From Blastocatellia bacterium AA13 (GTDB lineage: Bacteria; Acidobacteriota; Blastocatellia; UBA7656): a stretch of DNA of 64,000 bases. Both the position numbers and the translations under genes were made by a program. Location of the stretch: assembly GCA_003222245.1 (NCBI GenBank), contig QHVH01000001.1, forward strand, positions 62,001-126,000, given 5' to 3'. Positions 61,801 to 64,000 of this stretch are shown piece by piece. Each line of letters opens with the position of its first letter. Positions within the stretch are counted from its first letter, which is position 1. The notes beneath the pieces are model-generated. The model ran no database searches. It was not told the DNA's origin and was given only the letters and a program-made list of their open reading frames with translations.

Positions 61801-64000
61801 CGAATTCCAGTTCAGACCACATTTCAAGTACTGCTCGAACAAACGTCGGAGACCGTCTTGTCTGGAACCGAGCATCAGTCATTTCCGTTCGAGCTTGTCG
61901 TCGAGCGGCTGCATCCCCAACGGGACGCAAGCCGGTCACCGCTGTTTCAGGTGATGTTCATATTTCAGAAGCCGCACGTCCTGTCGAACGAGCTTTCTCC
62001 ATTTGCTATCGGCGCTCCAGGGTTCACCCTCAAGCTTCCCAATCTCACCTTAGAGTCCGCCGAATTCAACCCTCGATCCGTTCAGTTCGATCTTCTTTTG
62101 ATGATGGCGGAAGTCGGCGACAGCCTTAGAGGCAGCTTCGAGTACAGCAGCGACCTGTTCGATCTCGCCTCAATCGAAAGAATGGAGCATCACCTTGTTC
62201 GGCTGATTGAAAGTATGCCGCGGTCGCCGGACCGGCCGATTTCGGATTTGCCTATGCTCTCCGGCGCGGAGTTGCTGCAACTCACGCAGGAGTGGAACAG
62301 CCCCAGGCGAGAGATCAGCGACTCCGATCTCTTTGTCGAGATGTTCGGCAAACAAGCAACGGTATCAGCAGACGGCGTGTGCGTGTCGTTTAATGGAACG
62401 CAATTGACTTACCGAACGGTGTACAGCCTTTCCTGTAGTTTGTCGGGGATGCTGGTCGAAAAAGGATTGCCGTTCGATGGGCTTGCCGGACTATGTATCG
62501 AGAGAAGCCCTGAATTCCTGATTGGTATGCTTTCGGTCTTCATGGCCGGCGGAGCCTACGCTCCGTTGGATCCGGAGTATCCCCGGAAGCGAGTGGATTT
62601 AATAGTACGCGAAGCGGCGTTGAAGATCGTACTGACCACGAGGCGGCTGGCGAGTCTTTTCAATCCCGATGATGTCGAATTGGTTCTTCTCAACGATCCC
62701 GGCGAGTGTTCCCGAGAACCCGGCGTTGAAATCGCAATCCCGCGCCTTGCGGCTGAGAGCCTGGCTTACGTGATTTACACATCCGGCTCGACGGGCGCTC
62801 CAAAGGGAGCGATGGTCAACCACGCGGGAATGATCAATCACCTGATCGCGAAGATAGACGATCTTGAAATCGGTTCGGGTGACGTCATAGCCCAGACGGC
62901 CTCGCAGTGTTTTGACATTTCGGTATGGCAATTCTTATCAAGCCTTCTGGTTGGAGGGCGCGTCGAGATATTCGACGACGAAACCATCCACAGTCCGGAA
63001 TCGCTCCTCGAAAACGTTAGCGCCCGAGCGGTAACGATTCTTGAAACGGTGCCGTCGATGCTTCGCGCCATCCTCGAGATAGATGAGTCTCAGAGCTCGT
63101 TCGATCCGCTTCGATGGCTGGTGGTGACCGGTGAGAAGCTGCCTCCCGATCTTGTCTCGTCCTGGCTCAATCGGGCTGAAGCCGTACCGGTCATGAACGC
63201 CTATGGACCGACGGAATGCTCCGATGATGTCACTCACTTCAAGACCGTCCGCGGGCATGAGGTAAATTTCGAGAGGACTCCGATAGGCAGAGCGCTTCCA
63301 AACGTGCATCTTTATCCGACGCGGAGCTGCGCCGAATTAGTTCCGGCAGGGCACGCAGGCGAGTTGCATGTCGGCGGCTTATGTCTTGGGCGAGGCTATC
63401 TGAAGAATCCGTCTCTGACGGCCGAGTCGTTTATTCCAAGTCCTTTCGGGGAAGGCGAGCGCTTGTACAGAACGGGCGATCTCGCCCGATATTTACCGGA
63501 CGGCAACATCGATTTCATAGGGAGGGCCGACAAGCAGGTAAAAGTTCGCGGATTTCGGATCGAGCTTGGAGAGATCGAAGCTTGTATATCGAGACACGCC
63601 GATGTGGAGCAGACAGTCGTCCTTGCCCTTACCGGCTCGTCTAATGAGACCCGCCTTGTTGCGTACGTCACAACCAGGAAAAATGCCGCTCTTACGGGCG
63701 AGCAGATTCGAGACTTCCTGCGAGACCTGCTTCCGGAGTACATGGCGCCGCATTCGGTCGTATTTCTCGACAGCTTTCCTCTGACTCCGAACGGCAAGAT
63801 CGATGCGAAGGCCCTTCCTCGCCCGTCGGATATGAAGGAAGGCCGCGCGCGATTCGTGGAACCGGCGGCCGGTCTTGAGCAGGAGCTTGCATCGATTTGG
63901 GCTGAGGTGCTCGGTATCGACAGGATTGGAGTTCTCGATAACTTCTTCGAGCTTGGCGGCGATTCGATCAGCACGATTCGAATCGTTTCACGCGCCGCCC
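58813..64000 (+). CDS. FAAL-PCP-C-A-PCP non-ribosomal peptide synthetase, 3' end outside window
   Basis: Runs off the right edge; about 1729 residues are visible. Domain order: fatty acyl-AMP ligase (residues about 25-590; FLQYTSGSTGTPKGVVL, WLPTFHDMGLMVGLLLPVYA, SGGPNFAYDLC, AFNGAEPVR, LPCYGLAEGTL, KTTSGKIQRRATRA); carrier domain with Ser645 in FFGIDSMGALEL; condensation domain (about 700-1130) with HHIATDF at 833-839; adenylation domain (about 1160-1660; YVIYTSGSTGAPKGA, NAYGPTEC, YRTGDLARYL, KVRGFRIELGEIE); second carrier with Ser1718 in LGGDSI. The FAAL predicts a free fatty acid loaded on the first carrier and joined to an amino acid by the C domain, giving a lipopeptide. Pocket residues read from A4-A5: D, I, W, E, V, T, A, D, D. 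The start is the ATG 11 bases after the DUF4097-like stop. Confidence 0.9.
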   Translation, partial: MTNEIDRFAKREEPPVSSDENFLRLSLVDLLSYRASSIPHKLSHLHLRGGEEEEARLTYFQLDQQARAIAAALQDRGVSGKTILLAYPPGLDFIAAFFGCLYAGAIAVPVSAPMHGHQARSLARLLPVIKDADVQAVLTTEVMAPSFEQLFGETGGRARDIVATENISPEEAIAWRPVESGPDSIAFLQYTSGSTGTPKGVVLTHGNFIHNASVIHRWFYHDSDTLIVSWLPTFHDMGLMVGLLLPVYAGGTSCLMSPVSFIQRPLRWLEAVSRYKSCTSGGPNFAYDLCTRKITPEELERLDLSNWNVAFNGAEPVRLDTLDRFAEKFAPAGFRREAFLPCYGLAEGTLIVSGIEFDKAPVGVTADGKSLEANKVLEVPADTPSAKQIASCGPAVFDQVVKIVDHDGLTECREQEVGEIWVKGPSVAHGYWNSPEETARVFGACISPTNEGPFLRTGDYGFIREGHVYVTGRIKDLIIVRGANHYPQDIEFSAQSSHPALVQGSGAAFPVDLDDQERVVLVQEINQNAQFDAEEVIEGIRVAVAEENEISLFAVVLIKRGTVPKTTSGKIQRRATRAKLFSNKLDIVAQWQEKPFGNTDPPPDPPSSRKEEIQSWLVTKLAQSTGVEPSDIDPNKKLTFFGIDSMGALELEYKLQTELGLSLPRISLFRCTVADLAATLDSQPPARPARSGPEIPAQSQRVEVSRLSRGQQGIWFVDQLSPGTTAYNIARAILLPPDVNTAALIEAVRLLVYRHEALRTTFEVIDGVPHQRIHDYLEPEFITEELNSAGRSELDSKMDRIADRPFDLGAGPLLRVGIFERPGERSVMLLVIHHIATDFWSLAILIRELDILYGAALNKKPPELKPCRTQYRDFVAWQEQFLTKAGDLLWDYWRNQLEGAPPVLELPIDKPRPTTQSFKGASHQFTLSAGLTSSIKELCRTTNTTPFIALLAAFQALLHRYSGSEDFVVGSPTYGRPGRQMENTMGYFINPILLRARIPVQTTFQVLLEQTSETVLSGTEHQSFPFELVVERLHPQRDASRSPLFQVMFIFQKPHVLSNELSPFAIGAPGFTLKLPNLTLESAEFNPRSVQFDLLLMMAEVGDSLRGSFEYSSDLFDLASIERMEHHLVRLIESMPRSPDRPISDLPMLSGAELLQLTQEWNSPRREISDSDLFVEMFGKQATVSADGVCVSFNGTQLTYRTVYSLSCSLSGMLVEKGLPFDGLAGLCIERSPEFLIGMLSVFMAGGAYAPLDPEYPRKRVDLIVREAALKIVLTTRRLASLFNPDDVELVLLNDPGECSREPGVEIAIPRLAAESLAYVIYTSGSTGAPKGAMVNHAGMINHLIAKIDDLEIGSGDVIAQTASQCFDISVWQFLSSLLVGGRVEIFDDETIHSPESLLENVSARAVTILETVPSMLRAILEIDESQSSFDPLRWLVVTGEKLPPDLVSSWLNRAEAVPVMNAYGPTECSDDVTHFKTVRGHEVNFERTPIGRALPNVHLYPTRSCAELVPAGHAGELHVGGLCLGRGYLKNPSLTAESFIPSPFGEGERLYRTGDLARYLPDGNIDFIGRADKQVKVRGFRIELGEIEACISRHADVEQTVVLALTGSSNETRLVAYVTTRKNAALTGEQIRDFLRDLLPEYMAPHSVVFLDSFPLTPNGKIDAKALPRPSDMKEGRARFVEPAAGLEQELASIWAEVLGIDRIGVLDNFFELGGDSISTIRIVSRAA

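Overview
The window reads as chromosomal DNA of a Gram-negative-type bacterium of moderately high G+C. It carries lipid A and Kdo genes (lpxK, waaA, kdsA), O-antigen-ligase-like proteins, Mfd, and a housekeeping run ispE - tRNA-Gln - prs - rplY - pth - rpsF - rpsR - rplI - exonuclease - dnaB - alr. Many proteins are of a style common in Acidobacteriota: TPR proteins with signal peptides, IPT/TIG proteins, an LolA-like lipoprotein-sorting protein, S41 peptidases, CAP-domain proteins and an EF-P with a PGN loop. My best guess is Acidobacteriota, perhaps Blastocatellia. This is inference from protein style and gene order; no rRNA gene is present to test it.

Layout. 1-4.1 kb: the N-terminus of DNA polymerase X, then an epimerase, a PAP2/Aur1-type phosphatase and an O-antigen-ligase-like protein (envelope glycan or lipid). 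4.2-6.4 kb: two exported proteins on the reverse strand (LolA-like, S41 peptidase). 6.7-10.8 kb: thrS, Sua5 and a zinc dehydrogenase. 10.9-14.0 kb: reverse-strand waaA-lpxK and efp. 14.2-18.2 kb: a transglutaminase-like pair, a second O-antigen-ligase-like protein with an apparent PDZ insert, and a convergent, overlapping GT87 mannosyltransferase-type gene. 18.4-26.4 kb: mfd, a pseudopilin-like protein, a small membrane protein, a large TPR protein and a CAP protein. 26.5-34.7 kb: the housekeeping block. 34.8-39.5 kb: glutathione peroxidase, cytochrome c and a PQQ dehydrogenase carrying the lanthanide-type Asp pair, then a radical SAM protein. 39.7-45.3 kb: an IPT/TIG propeller protein, RNase P RNA, and TPR and zinc-finger proteins. 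45.3-47.6 kb: pheA-aroF behind an apparent ribosome-mediated attenuator. 47.7-54.8 kb: an orphan PaaA/BoxB-like diiron protein, an MFS transporter, a Crp/Fnr regulator, kdsA and a degenerate M1-peptidase-like TPR protein.

55.6-64 kb (running off the right edge) is the start of a biosynthetic gene cluster: an SbnA-like enzyme (2,3-diaminopropionate route), a medium-chain dehydrogenase, a DUF4097-like protein, and a large NRPS with order FAAL - PCP - C - A - PCP. The FAAL at the N-terminus predicts a lipopeptide that starts from a free fatty acid. The A-domain pocket residues I read (D I W E V T A D D) are unusually acidic, which suits a diamino acid substrate and fits the neighbouring SbnA-like gene. 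This is the most likely undescribed system in the window; its far end is not visible.

No CRISPR array, insertion sequence, phage gene or rRNA was seen.
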